This document shows positions 1-8,962 of a stretch of 64,000 nucleotides of DNA, in pieces (position 1 is the stretch's first letter; the number at the start of each line of letters is the position of its first letter). Position numbers and translations under genes: made by a program. The notes under the pieces were generated by a model. The model did not search any database. It saw only the letters and a list, made by a program, of their open reading frames with translations, and had not been told where the DNA came from. The stretch is taken from the NCBI RefSeq assembly GCF_000948985.2, contig NZ_CP059733.1, forward strand, positions 5,146,001-5,210,000, written 5' to 3'. This DNA is from Thalassomonas viridans. GTDB lineage: Bacteria > Pseudomonadota > Gammaproteobacteria > Enterobacterales > Alteromonadaceae.

Positions 1-2641
1 CCACCGCCGGCTCTGTGGTCAGGATAGTCGGGGCCACGGTATCCGGGTTGGTGGGATCTGTGCCGTTAGCCACTTCGTCGCCGTCAGACAGGCCGTCGTC
101 ATCGGTATCTTCTTTATTGGCGTTGGTGCCGCGGGCAACTTCCTCGCCGTCTCCCAGGCCATCGCCGTCGGTATCGAATTTCGCCGGGTCGGTAAACCAG
201 ATCTCAGCTTCCTCCTGATCGCCGAGGCCGTCGTTATCTTCATCGTTTTGTACTTCCAGGGTAACCCGGGAAGAGCTGGTGGTGTTGCCCCCCAGGTCCA
301 TGGCCCTGGCTTCCACCGCCAGTGCGGAAATGCCCTCGGGTACTGTATAGGGCGTCTGGTAGGGGAAAGTGGTGTCTTCCGCCACCTTGTCGCCGTTAAC
401 AATGAACTCGATTTTCGCCACGGCAATATCGTCTTCGGCATCGGCGGATAAGATCAGGCGCTTGCCTTCCACCGTCACCCCGTTCACCCCGGGACTGGTC
501 AGGGCAACCGTCGGGAAGATGCCGTTGACATCATTTAACATACGGTACTGGGCAACAAAAAGCTTAGAATCCCCCGAGGCCTTATAGTCGCTGCTCACCA
601 CAAAGCGCTCTTCGGTGATAAAGGCATGGGTGGCGTCCACGGCGATGCCGGTGCCGGCATAATCTCCCAGCGGCGACAGGTTGATGGTATCCTGGAAAAA
701 AGGATTGTCGGCATCCTTGATATTGACGTAGGCGGCAACGTTGGGGAACAGCTGCTCGGCAAAGAAAGCAAAGCCGTTTGTGATGGCGACGTCCCGGGGC
801 ACGAAACTGCCGTCTCCCCCTTTCAGCTCCAGGGTGTTGGCCTCGGTGATCTTATACACCCGGTAACCCGAGCTGTAGGCGGCCACGTAAACATAACCGT
901 TATCCAGGGCGACATCCTTCACCGGCCCGATATTGATGGTGGTCAGCCTTAAGGGGTTGGTAATATCGCTGATGTCAAACAGCGCCAGCGAGCTGCCGCC
1001 GACGGCCACCAGCTTGTCCCCCTCAACGGCTATGCCTTTGACATCACCGAGCTGGTCGGTATAGGCCACGGAGAAAATATTGTCCGGGTCGCCGACATCG
1101 ACAATTTCAATGCCTGCGCTGCCGTCGGCGATAAAGACATAATCCCCCAACAGCGCCAGATCCTGGGCTATGCCTGCGGTATCAAGCGTTGACCTCAGCA
1201 CCGGATTTTCCGCCTCGGAAATATCTATCACCTGCAGCCCGGACTCGCCGTCCGCCACATAGGCAAGGTTGCCGGCAGCCTTGACGTCGATCGCCGTACC
1301 CGGGGTGTCCAGCTCGCCGATAATTTCCGGGTTATCCCGCTGGATCACCGACAACACCTGCAAACCGGCGTTGCCCGAAGCGACATAGGCCTGGTTGCCC
1401 TGGATATCGACATTATTGCCGTACCCGGGCAGGACGACGGCCTTTTGCGCCACCGGGGTAAACTCGGTCACGGTTACATCGACGACAAAGCTTTTACCGC
1501 CGTTGGTTACCGTCAGCTGGGTTTGCCCCGACTGGCCGGCAAAAATCTGCCCGTCGGTGAGGCCGAAATTGGCAATGGAAATATCTGCGGTCTGGTAACG
1601 GGTGCCTGTACTTTGATCCGTTAAGTCCACCGAAGTGCCGTCGAGCATATAGCCGGTAATGCTGAGCTGGCCGCTGGCCTCGCCGTCGATGGCGTTATAG
1701 GTCAGCAGCAGGTCTTCCGGGGTGGCGACGATAAAGTTCAGGTAATCGCTTAATTCACCGCTGGCGGCATCATTGGGATCCGAGCCGCCGAGGATTTCCA
1801 GGCCGTCGGTGATACCGTCGCCGTCGCTGTCTTCCAGCAGGGCGTTGGTGACAAAGCCGTCGCTGCCGGGTTCAAGCTCTTCCTTGTCCTCGATGCCGTC
1901 GCCGTCGGTATCCTTACTGCGGATATCTGTGCCCGCCTGGTATTCCTGTAGGGCATTGAGGCCGTCATTGTCGAGATCTTCCAGGGCATCTATGGGATCA
2001 TTGGGGTTCAGGCCATTGGCCCTTTCGAAGGCATCCGGGATACCGTCGCCGTCGAGATCCCCGCCGATGGACACTTCCACCCGGCGGCTTACCAGCACGC
2101 CGTCCTTGCGGGCGCTGATCAGGGCGATGCCGTTTACTTTGGCGGTCACCACACCGTCAATACTGACGGTGGCGATATTTTCATTGGTGCTGCTGTAGTT
2201 GATGCCGCTTTGCGAGGAGGTAATATTCTTCACGCTGCCGTCGGCATAAAAGGCGGTCACCGACAAGGGATACGTTTCGTCCACCGCCTTAAGCAGCAAG
2301 GTCTGCGAAGTGGAAAAGGTCAGGGAAGACGGAATGGGATCTAAGGCTTCAAACACTATGTCCCCGACCTTGGTAATGGCATTGCGGGTAACATTAAAGT
2401 AATCGCTTTGCCCGGAAACCGTGCGGCCGTCTTCCAGGGTGCAGGTTGCCCGGGCGCGGATCTGCCCCATATTCGAAGGAACATTGGGCAGGGCCCAGCC
2501 GCCGTCGGCACTGACCTGAATGGTGCGGTTCAGAATATTAATAACACAATTTTCATTGAGTGTTACCGCTTGTACCTGACTTGCCAGCGACATCAAACCA
2601 AAGGCAATTAGTAAATTTAACCGTCCTTTTCCCTTATTCAT
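1..2641 (-). CDS. Exported LVIVD-repeat and thrombospondin type 3 repeat protein (partial, C-terminus outside window)
   Basis: An uninterrupted reading frame runs from an ATG at 2641 to the window edge, about 880 codons with no stop, so the protein is truncated only by the window. It opens with a signal peptide (residues 1-25, hydrophobic core [11 protein letters not shown], end near VQA). Next come Ig-like beta segments, then a block of calcium-binding repeats of the form DTDGDGI-D-EE (residues 195-300). A beta-propeller-like region with LVIVD-type repeats follows (motifs such as [13 protein letters not shown] and [13 protein letters not shown], residues 400-620), then an Ig/Big-like domain and a second set of DTDGDG repeats near the window edge. 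Cell-surface or secreted localisation is inferred from this architecture. The gene is last in a minus-strand series of exported proteins, and a hairpin separates it from the preceding gene. Ligand and function are unknown. Confidence 0.85.
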   Translation of the reverse strand, partial: MNKGKGRLNLLIAFGLMSLASQVQAVTLNENCVINILNRTIQVSADGGWALPNVPSNMGQIRARATCTLEDGRTVSGQSDYFNVTRNAITKVGDIVFEALDPIPSSLTFSTSQTLLLKAVDETYPLSVTAFYADGSVKNITSSQSGINYSSTNENIATVSIDGVVTAKVNGIALISARKDGVLVSRRVEVSIGGDLDGDGIPDAFERANGLNPNDPIDALEDLDNDGLNALQEYQAGTDIRSKDTDGDGIEDKEELEPGSDGFVTNALLEDSDGDGITDGLEILGGSDPNDAASGELSDYLNFIVATPEDLLLTYNAIDGEASGQLSITGYMLDGTSVDLTDQSTGTRYQTADISIANFGLTDGQIFAGQSGQTQLTVTNGGKSFVVDVTVTEFTPVAQKAVVLPGYGNNVDIQGNQAYVASGNAGLQVLSVIQRDNPEIIGELDTPGTAIDVKAAGNLAYVADGESGLQVIDISEAENPVLRSTLDTAGIAQDLALLGDYVFIADGSAGIEIVDVGDPDNIFSVAYTDQLGDVKGIAVEGDKLVAVGGSSLALFDISDITNPLRLTTINIGPVKDVALDNGYVYVAAYSSGYRVYKITEANTLELKGGDGSFVPRDVAITNGFAFFAEQLFPNVAAYVNIKDADNPFFQDTINLSPLGDYAGTGIAVDATHAFITEERFVVSSDYKASGDSKLFVAQYRMLNDVNGIFPTVALTSPGVNGVTVEGKRLILSADAEDDIAVAKIEFIVNGDKVAEDTTFPYQTPYTVPEGISALAVEARAMDLGGNTTSSSRVTLEVQNDEDNDGLGDQEEAEIWFTDPAKFDTDGDGLGDGEEVARGTNANKEDTDDDGLSDGDEVANGTDPTNPDTVAPTILTTEPAV

Positions 2642-2714
2642 TACCTGATCCCTATGTTATCCCTTTCCGATAAACCAAATGGATTGCTTAAATACTTTTC
2701 CGGTATAAAACCAG

Positions 2715-2740
2715 GGCTGATTATGCTTTTATAATCAGCC
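2715..2740 (-). terminator. Intergenic hairpin behind the 357-aa protein gene
   Basis: Perfect 10-base arms GGCTGATTAT and ATAATCAGCC surround a 6-base loop. The hairpin lies directly downstream of the stop codon at 2748 on the minus strand. Read in that direction it is followed by CTGGTTTTAT, a weak T-run. It probably terminates or attenuates transcription between the 357-aa gene and the LVIVD protein gene. Confidence 0.5.
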
Positions 2741-2747
2741 GAAAATG

Positions 2748-3821
2748 CTATTTATTTGCCAGGCGGTCCAGATGCCTGGCAAACGGCGTACTGTTGACAA
2801 AAGTCCAGACAAAGTTGTCTCCCTGCGGCACATATAACTTGCCCTGATCCGTCAGCGGCATAAAAAACAGCTCAGCCGTGCCGTCCGCTTTTTGCCCCCG
2901 GCATAAAACCAGGGTGCCGTCCGGCACCGAAATCTCCCCTACCACGCTCACCTGGTCGTAAGAGAAAATCTTGTGGTTGTAGGCCGCCAGCGAATAGTCC
3001 AGCGCCCTGATGCCCGAATTTTCATAGCTGTAGTTGGCGATAAAGATATCCAGCTCCTGTGGCCGCCAGTATTTTTTCTCAAACTGCTTGTGTACCCCGT
3101 CGTCCTTGAGGTTGCTCTCGTGCAGGGCTTTAAAATAATTGCTTATATGCGGATACTTGCTTTTAGCCGGAGTCGCCGGCCAAATGCTGTGGTCGACCGC
3201 CTTAAAGTCATAATAAAACGTCAGCGGGTTGCGGGCCGAGCCTATGGGATAAAGCTCAAAAGCACTGAGGCCGCTTTTATCCACCTTCAGGTTATCCTGC
3301 GCCTGGGTCAGCACCCCGGAGACGGCGCTTTCCAGGTCGTTAAAGCGCAGCAGGATATCGCTGTACTGGCACACGGGTTTGCGGCAATAAAGGGTGTCCA
3401 GCCATTTATAGCTCTTATCCTTGACGTCCCAGACCACTTTAAAGATCTCGTAGTCCCCCCAAAAGTATTTGCTCTTGGCACTGACCCCCTGTAATTTGGA
3501 GAAATTCTTAAACGGGGATTTGCCCTCGCCGGCTTTTTTCTTCAGCCTCTGCCAGCTGCCGTCTTCCCGGGCATAGAGGGACAGGATCTTCTTGATATCG
3601 TCCCGGTAGCCCCAGTAGTAATAATTATTAAGCACGTTAAAAGACTGCCTGGGCACCACGTCCATCAATTTCGGCAGGGTAATCCTTTTATTGACGGCCT
3701 CTTCATTCATGGCCATCACGGCAACCACCTTGCCGCCGGCATTTTTTTGCGCCAGCAAATCTTTGCCCAGGGCCGTGGTGGCCATAAAACACAGCAACAA
3801 CGCCGGAATCACTAATCTCAT
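2748..3821 (-). CDS. Secreted protein of unknown function (357 aa)
   Basis: The ATG at 3821 has AAAAGGG eight bases upstream. Residues 1-19 form a signal peptide (MRLVIPALLLCFMATTALG, cleavage probably before KDLL), so the product should be exported. The mature part has many Tyr, Trp and Lys residues (NNYYYWGY, KYFWGDYEIFKVVWD), one pair of Cys (LYCRKPVC, about 145-150) and no motif I can assign. It sits between a small membrane protein gene and the LVIVD/TSP3 protein gene on the same strand, so a role with those exported proteins is possible but is only inferred from position. Family unknown to me. Confidence 0.7.
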   Translation of the reverse strand: MRLVIPALLLCFMATTALGKDLLAQKNAGGKVVAVMAMNEEAVNKRITLPKLMDVVPRQSFNVLNNYYYWGYRDDIKKILSLYAREDGSWQRLKKKAGEGKSPFKNFSKLQGVSAKSKYFWGDYEIFKVVWDVKDKSYKWLDTLYCRKPVCQYSDILLRFNDLESAVSGVLTQAQDNLKVDKSGLSAFELYPIGSARNPLTFYYDFKAVDHSIWPATPAKSKYPHISNYFKALHESNLKDDGVHKQFEKKYWRPQELDIFIANYSYENSGIRALDYSLAAYNHKIFSYDQVSVVGEISVPDGTLVLCRGQKADGTAELFFMPLTDQGKLYVPQGDNFVWTFVNSTPFARHLDRLANK

Positions 3822-3913
3822 TGATATACCCTTTTCCTGTCAGCCTTTATTTGCCTTTATCTGCCACTACTGCTTTGGCGCTTTAGCGGCGTTTTACTTT
3901 TAAGCTCTTCAAG

Positions 3914-4420
3914 CTAGCCCTTGAGGCTAAAGGCTTTGCCGAACTTATGCTTAAATACCTGAGTGAAATGTTCGCTTTCCTTTACCGGCAACCCGGTTAC
4001 CTCGGCCACCTGGCGGGCAAACTCCGCCAAACGGCTGTCGTCTCCCCCCGGCAAGCCGCTTAACAGGGAAATAGGCTCCTTACGCGACGCCAATTTAATG
4101 CCTATGCATAAGGTAAAATTATCCCCTGTGCCTTTGACATCCACTTCCCTGGTATAGAGGGAAACATACTCGGGATCCGTATATACCCGGACCTTGTTAA
4201 ATCCCGGGAGCCCGTACCTGGATTCAAGCTGGCGGTAGGAGAGCTTTAACTCCCAGGACCAGCTCACCAGTACCAGTAACACCAAAAACCCCAGGCCATT
4301 GCCTATCATGGCGGCCTGCGTCATCTCTTCCCGGGTCAGCAGCCTGGCGATCAGCACCAGCATAAAGAACCAGCCGAAGATCCTGGGCACGAGAAACACT
4401 TTTTTATTGGAAATAATCAA
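3914..4420 (-). CDS. Small membrane protein of unknown function (168 aa)
   Basis: The frame starts at a TTG (4420), 27 bases after the stop of the upstream Ig-domain gene. That suggests translational coupling in one transcript. Two hydrophobic segments (about residues 10-25, VPRIFGWFFMLVLIARLL, and 36-55, MIGNGLGFLVLLVLVSW) precede a soluble region of about 110 residues with beta character (VRVYTDPEYVSLYTREVDV). The start is uncertain: no strong ribosome site precedes the TTG and no ATG occurs before the first membrane segment. I do not recognise the family. Position suggests a partner of the exported proteins on either side. Confidence 0.6.
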   Translation of the reverse strand: MIISNKKVFLVPRIFGWFFMLVLIARLLTREEMTQAAMIGNGLGFLVLLVLVSWSWELKLSYRQLESRYGLPGFNKVRVYTDPEYVSLYTREVDVKGTGDNFTLCIGIKLASRKEPISLLSGLPGGDDSRLAEFARQVAEVTGLPVKESEHFTQVFKHKFGKAFSLKG

Positions 4421-4447
4421 CTGCTACAACCTGTATTACCGCTAGTA

Positions 4448-7400
4448 TCATTTACCGTCATATAACACGATTTCTTTTTTAATTTCAGCTTCATAGCTAT
4501 AAATACCGCCGACGGTCCCCTGCACCATGGCCCGGGCCAGCAGGGAAATTTTGGCCACTTCTGAAGAGAAGCTCCCCGAAGGACAGGAATCCCCTAAAAA
4601 GGAGTTGCCCTTGACGGTAAAGGAGATATTGCCTGTGGCTTCCGCCCTGCCCCGCGCCGCCAGCAGCTCCAAATCACAATCTGCCGGGGTATCGCAGTAT
4701 TCCACCTTACCGGAAATATCGCCGATTGAGCCTATGGCAAAGTTAGCCCCTGTCTGTATGCTCAGCTCGGTACAGTCGGCTTCCTGGCAGGTGGATTGTT
4801 TCTGGGATTCCCCTTTGGCGGACAGGGAGAAAGTACCTTCACCGGCAAGCGGCGCCAGCACGAATTTACCGGACATCTTAAAGGAGCCGAAATACTTGGG
4901 ACCAAACCCGGTGGCAATACCTGCGCCGGCGGCGATCACGTTGCCGCTGCCGCCGATTTCACCGCCGACTATGGTGTAGTCAGCCTTCACATCCCCTTTG
5001 GTGCAGTCGGTGCAGCAATGCTCCCCTTCGATCACATAACCCGACATGGCAATGCCGCCGTAGTTGGCCACGACGTTGGGGATGGCATTTATGCCAGCAA
5101 TCGTGCCTTCAAGCAGCTTGGTAAAACCGGCAGGTGCACTGGTGGCCTTCTTGGTGGTGGCGTCACTGGCATCGCAGTTATTGCCGCAGGAGCCGTCCTT
5201 ACAGGTATAACAGGCTTTCGCCGGATCGCTGCCGCCGCATTTCTGGTCGTCTTTGCTCCTGTCCGGAATTTTCTCACCGCCGGAGCACTTGGCGCATTCC
5301 TTATCGTCTTCCTTGATATCATTGTCATCGGGTATATCAAAAACGGGATTATCGCCGTCACAGCCCGGCTTCTTACAGTCCCCTTCGGTGTCGTTGGTGG
5401 GGACATCACCGGTATCCGGCCGGGTGCCCTTACACAGGTTGGTTTTACAATCCCCCGGGGTTTGCTGTTCAATCGGGTTATTGTCCTGGGCCGGATCCCG
5501 GACACAGGAGCTGCCTTCACATTTCTGGCAGGTAGGGCAGTTATGGGCGGTGCCGGAACCGCCCGGTTGCGAGCCGCAGTGCCAGCCGGCTTTGACCACA
5601 CCGACACCCGGGTTGGAGCTGATCACCGAACCATCGTCGCTGACAGAACCCAGGCCGATAGAAACAAATTCTTCCAGGTCATGGTCAAAAGAATACATTT
5701 CCACCTGGGCGCCGGGCGCATGGCCGTCGACATTGGGCAGGGTTAACCTGGCCGCCGGTTCAAAAGTCGCCCCCACCGGCTGGATAGTGACGATAAACTG
5801 CGGCTGCATGCCGTTTGGCGGCGCCATAGGCACCTTGGAAGCGTTTACCGCGGTTACCGACACATAACCTTCGCGGGAGCCGTCCGGGAAAGTCACCGAG
5901 TCTTTGGCGATTTCCAGTTTAAAACCGGGGAAACTGTCCAGGGTTAATACCGCATCTTCCGGTCCCGCCAGCACCGCATTGTCGGTATCCAGCTTCACCA
6001 TATAAATAGGCGCCGACAAAGGATTTTCCACCCCGGCAACCGTTACCAGGTGGTAGCTTAACGCCGGATATTCGCCCAGTACAGTAGCGGTTGAGCCGTC
6101 GGCGATCAGGTGCACCGGACCTACCGGCGCCTGTTCGATCTTAAATTGTCCCTGGGCATCCGAGATGGCGATACGGTCGGTATCTTCTATGCGTATGGTC
6201 ACCCCGGGGATCGGCGTATCCTGGTTATCCAGGATAATGCCGGTAACACTGGTATCGCCGGGATCGGCGGCCACAAACGCCGTCGCCATAAAGCCTGCGG
6301 TCAGCTCCTGTCCCGGCGGCGCATCTATCAGGGTGGCCTGTACCCGCTGGGCATCTATGCCTTCAAGCTCCCCTAAAGTTAACTGCGCCGACGCCCGGCC
6401 ATCGCTGTCGGTGAGGGTTTCAAAGCTGGCCTCGCCGTTTTGTAGTTTGCCGTCTCCCACCAGGACATCAAAGCGCACCCTGGCCCCTTTAACCGTATTG
6501 GCGCCGCTGTCGGTTACCGCCACCACAAAAGGCGCCGGCAGGGTTTGCCCGGCAATGCCCCGCTGGTTGTTGCCGGAATTGATGCTGATCTTGTCGCCGA
6601 TAACCGACGTGGCTGAGGCATGGAAAATGATTTCGTTTTCATAACCCACCACCTTGGCCTTAACCTTATGGTTGGCGACACCGGTGCGGTAGCCCAGCTG
6701 ATAAACCGTGCTCGCCATGCCCTGGGCATCGGTTTCAACAATCACGGCACGGCCGAAATCATCACCGTCGGCGCCGACGATACCGGCCCCCTGGGTAACC
6801 CGAAACACTACGGTTTCACCGGCGATACCGGCTCCCTGGGCATCGACGAGTTTCACCGTCAGCGGCTCGCTAAGCTGTGTGGCGATTTCCCCGCTTTGAT
6901 CTTGCCCCGACACCAAGGTCAGCTTACCGCCGAGCACCAGCTTGTAAATAATCGTCTGGCTGATGGAGGCGCTGTTGCCCGCCTGATCCACCCCGGTTAC
7001 CGTAATGGTGTTTTCCCCTTCCGTCAGCGGCACATCCTGGGCCGCATAACTCCTGTTGGCGATCACCGCGGTAATGCCGTTCACTTCAACACTGGCCTGC
7101 TCGGCTTCCACCGTACCGCGCACTATATCGTTCACCAGGCCGGTAACCGTGATCTTGTCGGTATAAACTTCCTGATCCTGCTGGTGCGACTCTATGGTCA
7201 GGTAAGGCGGGGTCAAATCCAGGGAAACCACGATGGAGTCAGTCACCTGCTGGCCGTCGGCGGTGGTGGCCCGGGCAACTATGGTATTAAAACCTTCGAT
7301 CAGCTCGACACTGGCGTTGAAAGTGCCGGCGCTGTGGCTGACCACCACACCGTTTAAGGTCAGCTGGGCTTCCGGGGTATTGATGGTGCCGGAAACCTGT

Positions 7401-7891
7401 ATAGGCGAGCTGCCGACGGTTAACAGGGTATCGGGGGAGGTGATATCCACCACCAGGGTATTGGCCGGCTTAGGCACATAGGCATCGGCGCTCATTTCAA
7501 AAATATTGTCGCCGCCGCCGGCAACCACTATGGTTTTTACCGGGCTGGGATCCCCGGGCAACAACTGGCCGTCTTCGGGGATCAGGGTAAAGTAAACCTT
7601 GCCTTCAAGCTCGCCGTCGCCGTTGCTGATGCTGACCAGGTCCGGGGTCAGGGTGTCGACAACTAAACGCACCGGGCCGCTGATGGCTTCATCCGAGGTA
7701 TTGACCAGGTTAACATCTACGGTTGCATCGGGAGAGCGCCGGCTGCGGGCAGGGTTGCTCATATGGACCTCAAGCAAACCGTTGGCTATCCAGTCTCCTA
7801 AGGGTTCGGCTGCAGTAGCAAATGTCTGTTGACTAATAAACAAAAAAAATGTCAGGGTGATCCACCGACAGACTTCCTTGATAGTATTCAA
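4448..7891 (-). CDS. Large exported Ig/Big-domain protein with Cys-rich segment
   Basis: I place the start at TTG 7891 because GGGAG lies seven bases upstream and the N-terminus becomes a signal peptide (TLTFFLFISQQTFATA). The frame is also open to a GTG at 7915. Domains in order, with approximate residues: a CARDB/DUF11-like beta region (30-140); two glucodextranase-type Ig modules (145-320; NTIVARATTADGQQV, ENTITVTGVDQAGN); two Big-1/invasin-like modules (325-545; GIAGETVVFRVTQGAG, VKGARVRFDVLVGDG); and a carboxypeptidase-regulatory-like module (VTGIILDNQDTPIPGVTIRI). A beta region follows, then about 16 Cys within roughly 150 residues (CPTCQKCEGSSC and similar spacing), and a C-terminal region with more Cys. 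Surface or secreted location is inferred. It appears to head the minus-strand group that runs to the window start. Confidence 0.8.
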   Translation of the reverse strand: MNTIKEVCRWITLTFFLFISQQTFATAAEPLGDWIANGLLEVHMSNPARSRRSPDATVDVNLVNTSDEAISGPVRLVVDTLTPDLVSISNGDGELEGKVYFTLIPEDGQLLPGDPSPVKTIVVAGGGDNIFEMSADAYVPKPANTLVVDITSPDTLLTVGSSPIQVSGTINTPEAQLTLNGVVVSHSAGTFNASVELIEGFNTIVARATTADGQQVTDSIVVSLDLTPPYLTIESHQQDQEVYTDKITVTGLVNDIVRGTVEAEQASVEVNGITAVIANRSYAAQDVPLTEGENTITVTGVDQAGNSASISQTIIYKLVLGGKLTLVSGQDQSGEIATQLSEPLTVKLVDAQGAGIAGETVVFRVTQGAGIVGADGDDFGRAVIVETDAQGMASTVYQLGYRTGVANHKVKAKVVGYENEIIFHASATSVIGDKISINSGNNQRGIAGQTLPAPFVVAVTDSGANTVKGARVRFDVLVGDGKLQNGEASFETLTDSDGRASAQLTLGELEGIDAQRVQATLIDAPPGQELTAGFMATAFVAADPGDTSVTGIILDNQDTPIPGVTIRIEDTDRIAISDAQGQFKIEQAPVGPVHLIADGSTATVLGEYPALSYHLVTVAGVENPLSAPIYMVKLDTDNAVLAGPEDAVLTLDSFPGFKLEIAKDSVTFPDGSREGYVSVTAVNASKVPMAPPNGMQPQFIVTIQPVGATFEPAARLTLPNVDGHAPGAQVEMYSFDHDLEEFVSIGLGSVSDDGSVISSNPGVGVVKAGWHCGSQPGGSGTAHNCPTCQKCEGSSCVRDPAQDNNPIEQQTPGDCKTNLCKGTRPDTGDVPTNDTEGDCKKPGCDGDNPVFDIPDDNDIKEDDKECAKCSGGEKIPDRSKDDQKCGGSDPAKACYTCKDGSCGNNCDASDATTKKATSAPAGFTKLLEGTIAGINAIPNVVANYGGIAMSGYVIEGEHCCTDCTKGDVKADYTIVGGEIGGSGNVIAAGAGIATGFGPKYFGSFKMSGKFVLAPLAGEGTFSLSAKGESQKQSTCQEADCTELSIQTGANFAIGSIGDISGKVEYCDTPADCDLELLAARGRAEATGNISFTVKGNSFLGDSCPSGSFSSEVAKISLLARAMVQGTVGGIYSYEAEIKKEIVLYDGK

Positions 7892-7961
7892 ACCTTTTCT
7901 CCCTAAAAGCCGCACGATTAAAGCGCACGCACACCAGTGTTATTTTTAGTTGGATTCATTG

Positions 7962-7982
7962 CCGGGTGAGGACACCACCCGG
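7962..7982 (-). terminator. Terminator-like hairpin after the PEP-CTERM gene
   Basis: Arms CCGGGTG and CACCCGG with a 7-base loop lie just behind the stop codon at 7989 on the minus strand. No T-run follows, so intrinsic termination is uncertain. Its position between two same-strand genes is the main support. Confidence 0.35.
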
Positions 7983-7988
7983 ATATGT

Positions 7989-8615
7989 TTATACGATATG
8001 TTTCCGGCGCAGGGCCGGGATAAGCAGGGCAGCAAACAACAGCAGGCTGGCCGGCTCAGGTACGGATGTCGCCGGACTTAAAAAGACATTGTCCAGGGCA
8101 AAAACACTGTTGTAGCCGTCGTTTTCATCCGCCAGTTCAAAAGAAAAGGCGACATAACGTCCAGCTAATGCCGACAAGTCCAGGGTAAAGGTGGTTTGCA
8201 GATCGGTAACATTGATATTTTGCATCAACACGTCGAAACTGCTGTCAACAGCGTCATAAACCGCCAGGCTGATGCTGTCGGCAAAAGAAGAGCTGCCGCT
8301 TTCCGAGTTATCTTTTTCCGATTCGAAAAACCATAAATCGAAATTAAGCAAGGTATTGACGCTGTCGATCAATACCGCATCGCCAAAGGCAAAACTGCCG
8401 TCATCCCCTAACACCAGCACAGAGGAATAAGGGGAATTGCCGTCGCCCGCCGCCAGTTTGGCTACGCCGTCTTCGGCAAAAACAGTGCCGTTGGCGCTGG
8501 CGTCATGCCAGTCGCCCAAAGAATTGGTAAATTCGCCGAAGGAAATCAATGAAGCCTGGCTAAAGCAGGAAAAAAGTAGTGCCTGGATAAATACCACAAG
8601 GTTAAATTTACTCAC
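7989..8615 (-). CDS. PEP-CTERM sorting-signal exported protein (208 aa)
   Basis: The GTG start at 8615 follows AAAAGGAG. The N-terminus is a signal peptide (residues 1-22, VVFIQALLFSCFSQA) and the last 25 residues are a typical PEP-CTERM tail: VPEP, a hydrophobic helix (SLLLFAALLIPAL) and a basic end (RRKH). In known systems the VPEP motif is recognised by an exosortase, which cuts the tail and releases or anchors the protein at the surface. No exosortase gene lies in this window. The mature part looks like a jelly-roll domain with acidic loops (ELADENDGYNSVFALDNVFL), as often seen in PEP-CTERM proteins of exopolysaccharide-producing bacteria. It stands divergent to the FG-GAP protein gene. 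Specific role unknown. Confidence 0.85.
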   Translation of the reverse strand: MSKFNLVVFIQALLFSCFSQASLISFGEFTNSLGDWHDASANGTVFAEDGVAKLAAGDGNSPYSSVLVLGDDGSFAFGDAVLIDSVNTLLNFDLWFFESEKDNSESGSSSFADSISLAVYDAVDSSFDVLMQNINVTDLQTTFTLDLSALAGRYVAFSFELADENDGYNSVFALDNVFLSPATSVPEPASLLLFAALLIPALRRKHIV

Positions 8616-8962
8616 GAAAACTCCTTTTTATTATTTTTGTTGTTACATTTCCATTACAACTAACCGGCGATCTGCCGCTTAAAATTAGCGGCTAAAAGTA
8701 TGGTTTATCATCAACTTGTCTTTAGTGATAACAAGAGTGATCACAAGGTTAATAACAAACCGTTTTCAAACCAGTAGAAAATATATTTTAAATGTTTGTC
8801 TTTTAATAATAAAAAACATTACACTAGATTGTACGTTTTGTGAACACAAATGTAACAAAAATATTCAAAAAATTTAAGTAACTTTATGGTTAATTTTTTG
8901 TTACCGTTAACCATAATCTTGCCAACCCGGATATCTGAAGGTCTGGCGAAGGAAAAGTTGGC
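8616..8962. promoter_or_regulatory. AT-rich divergent promoter region
   Basis: This 347-base region separates the divergent PEP-CTERM and FG-GAP genes and is much richer in A/T than its neighbours. It holds an inverted repeat with 9-base arms, TATGGTTAA (8885-8893) and TTAACCATA (8907-8915), and a shorter near-palindrome TTTGTG-AA-CACAAA at about 8837-8850. Both could be operator sites for the divergent promoters. No coding region was found. Confidence 0.4.

Noticed and set aside
4527..7832. Many long plus-strand frames opposite the Ig-domain gene
   Set aside because: GC-rich coding DNA gives open antisense frames; none has a ribosome site or a protein-like domain.
8837..8850. CRP site at the near-palindrome TTTGTG-AA-CACAAA
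   Set aside because: Spacing does not fit the TGTGA-x6-TCACA model.
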